This document shows, one piece after another, positions 62,743 through 64,000 of a DNA stretch of 64,000 nt (positions within the stretch are counted from its first letter, which is position 1; every line of letters starts with the position of its first letter). This DNA comes from Sediminibacillus terrae (lineage in GTDB: Bacteria; Bacillota; Bacilli; Bacillales; Amphibacillaceae), in the NCBI RefSeq assembly GCF_009602435.1, contig NZ_VZDQ01000029.1, forward strand, positions 1 through 64,000, read 5' to 3'. The notes under the pieces are model-generated. The model was not told the DNA's origin. It did not search any database and saw only the letters and a list, made by a program, of their open reading frames with translations. The translations under genes were made by a program, and so were the position numbers.

Positions 62743-63189
62743 CTAATTGATTTTTCTTGTTTCTTCGGGAAACTCTGTGAACACCAGCCCGCCCAGGCTA
62801 ATAATAAGTTTATCCATTGCCTGATTACGTATTGTAAAAAGCGCTTTATCGTTATAGCCAATTTCCATGGCGGACTTATCGATCGACCAATTGTTGAAAT
62901 AACGGTATTGAATGAATTCCTTTTCAATAGAGGACAACTCCGCTATTGCCCGTTCTATCGATTCCATTAATACTTCCAATTCCGTTAATTCATCCTCTAA
63001 TTTTTCAAGGCGGTCGGTGGAAAAGCCGATTTTTGTGCCTTCCATACTTCTTTGTGATGATGACAAACGCTCTATCTGTTTTTTTATGTTGACGGCTGCC
63101 ACCTTATAATTATGGTAGTTCTTTAGGTGTTTTTCGATGATTTTGATCATTTTTTTGCGTTCTTGTTTGTCCAAATTAATAAAAAACAT
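62743..63189 (-). CDS. ArpU/sigma-region-4-like orphan regulator
   Basis: A 148-residue protein. The first 100 residues are a charged coiled region (EDELTELEVLMESIERAIAE); the last 50 have a sigma-70 region 4-like helix-turn-helix (EKEFIQYRYFNNWSIDKSAMEIGYNDKALF). This matches phage ArpU/RinA-type late regulators. No phage genes are nearby, so it is an orphan. AAAGGGGAT precedes the ATG. Confidence 0.7.
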   Translation of the reverse strand: MFFINLDKQERKKMIKIIEKHLKNYHNYKVAAVNIKKQIERLSSSQRSMEGTKIGFSTDRLEKLEDELTELEVLMESIERAIAELSSIEKEFIQYRYFNNWSIDKSAMEIGYNDKALFTIRNQAMDKLIISLGGLVFTEFPEETRKIN

Positions 63190-63550
63190 TTAAAATCCCC
63201 TTTCCTTCACCCTGTTTTTGGTATATATAAATTAAAGAAGTAAGTTGTTTAATTTTGTAAACTATTTTGTGGATTTTTTTCGATAATTTTGGATATGCTT
63301 ACATTAATTGTTATAGTCAAACGGAATGAAAGAGACCAAAATGAAGTATACGGTCCTACCATCTCCTTCTCCGTCTAAATGGTAATTTAAGTAATTCTGC
63401 TTATAGCTTTCTCCCCTACTTAATTGGTAAACTAAAGATATAGCAAAAATCGACCTATTCTGCAGGTAATAGAATGTTTACGACTTGCGAATAGATAGAA
63501 TACCTTGGTTTATTAGGCTAGGGGACATGGGATGGGAGGAAAAATACATA
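63190..63550. other. intergenic region without recognised features
   Basis: 361 AT-rich bases between divergent genes. I see no open frame with a ribosome site, no RNA motif and no strong hairpin. It should carry the promoters of both neighbours, but none stands out. Confidence 0.5.
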
Positions 63551-64000
63551 ATGAATAAAATGAAGTTCTCTCTGGGGATTATGATGGCAGTACTATTGCT
63601 GATTTCACTAGGAGCTTGTTCCAAAGCAAATGATGAAACATCGTCAACCCCTGATACATCCACGAAGGAAGAAAGTGTGGATTCTTCGAATTCACCTGAT
63701 GAGGATTCAAATGAACAGGACAGCAAGAAACAAGAAGAGGAAGACGAACCGGACTCCGAGGTTGAAAAAAATCAAAACACCTCAGAGGCTGATCATGAGT
63801 CAGACACTGAAACTCCAGACGAACAAACGGAAGCAAATATGGATGAGTCAGATAGTAATAGAGAAGATATTGAAAATTATCTAAATGAAAAATATGCTAT
63901 TGAAAACACGCATTATACAACAGAAACCTGGCAAAATGAAGACACCGGAAAAACAGAGTATATGGTTAAAATACTTCCGGATACCAAAGAAAGTGATGAA
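63551..64000 (+). CDS. acidic low-complexity lipoprotein (partial, runs off the window)
   Basis: An open frame from ATG 63551 (site GGGAGG upstream) that continues past the window end, 150 codons seen. Signal peptide NKMKFSLGIMMAVLLLISLGACS with lipobox LGAC (Cys23). Then ~85 residues nearly all Asp, Glu, Ser, Asn, Thr, Lys, and a folded part from about residue 105 (EDIENYLNEKYAIENTHY). The architecture is the same as the lipoprotein at 3637-4248. No family named. Confidence 0.85.
   Translation, partial: MNKMKFSLGIMMAVLLLISLGACSKANDETSSTPDTSTKEESVDSSNSPDEDSNEQDSKKQEEEDEPDSEVEKNQNTSEADHESDTETPDEQTEANMDESDSNREDIENYLNEKYAIENTHYTTETWQNEDTGKTEYMVKILPDTKESDE

Overview
The window is chromosomal DNA of a low-GC Gram-positive spore former of the Bacillaceae. 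The evidence is the 23S-5S-tRNA array order, a CotF-like spore coat gene, a thiamine operon in the Bacillus order, strong AGGAGG ribosome binding sites, many TTG/GTG starts and lipoboxes. Acidic lipoproteins and gene content fit a halotolerant genus of the Halobacillus/Virgibacillus kind, but the genus cannot be fixed from sequence alone. No prophage, transposase, CRISPR array or obvious island is present.

Layout: 1-1955 is the end of an rRNA operon (23S 3' end, spacer with a long hairpin, 5S) and 14 tRNA genes ending in a terminator. 2071-6959 holds a PadR/HAAS-domain pair, an acidic lipoprotein and PEP synthase. 7291-11311 is a TPP-riboswitch-controlled thiazole operon (tenI-thiO-thiS-thiG-thiF), followed by a tiny lipoprotein gene. 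11623-13193 is an esterase-PadR operon with double palindromic operators in its promoter. 13424-18145 is a three-gene operon (YerD-like FMN glutamate-synthase domain protein, catabolic acetolactate-synthase-like enzyme, aldehyde dehydrogenase), followed by the wreck of an SDR gene. 18728-20275 is an ArsR-controlled permease operon ending in a 49-residue cysteine-pair protein. Then come catalase and the copper operon csoR-copA-copZ (22499-25503).

25574-37333 carries an MBL hydrolase, an Lrp regulator, a TetR/MMPL/heptad-repeat-protein module, an M23 peptidase and a complete Bce-type peptide-sensing and detoxification system. 37884-38694 is a non-coding stretch made of Bacillaceae-type dispersed repeats. 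38695-46883 includes an aldo/keto reductase, a spore coat protein, a 5-FTHF-cycloligase-like protein, UV endonuclease UvsE and a second two-component/ABC transporter module. 46964-49233 is an LmrB-like drug exporter with a TetR regulator. 49307-59221 is an alpha-xyloside/oligosaccharide uptake and degradation cluster: AraC regulator, two paralogous binding proteins, one permease pair, two GH31 enzymes and two cre-like sites. The rest holds SDR-MarR and MFS-MarR operons, an ArpU-like orphan regulator and a truncated acidic lipoprotein.

The most interesting signals are: two genes whose only well-placed start codons are AUA and AUU; the YerD/ALS/ALDH operon of unknown purpose; several unusually clear operator designs (PadR, ArsR, BceR, OmpR-type direct repeats, MarR); genes too short for routine calling (38, 49 and 58 residues); and the composite inverted-repeat region.
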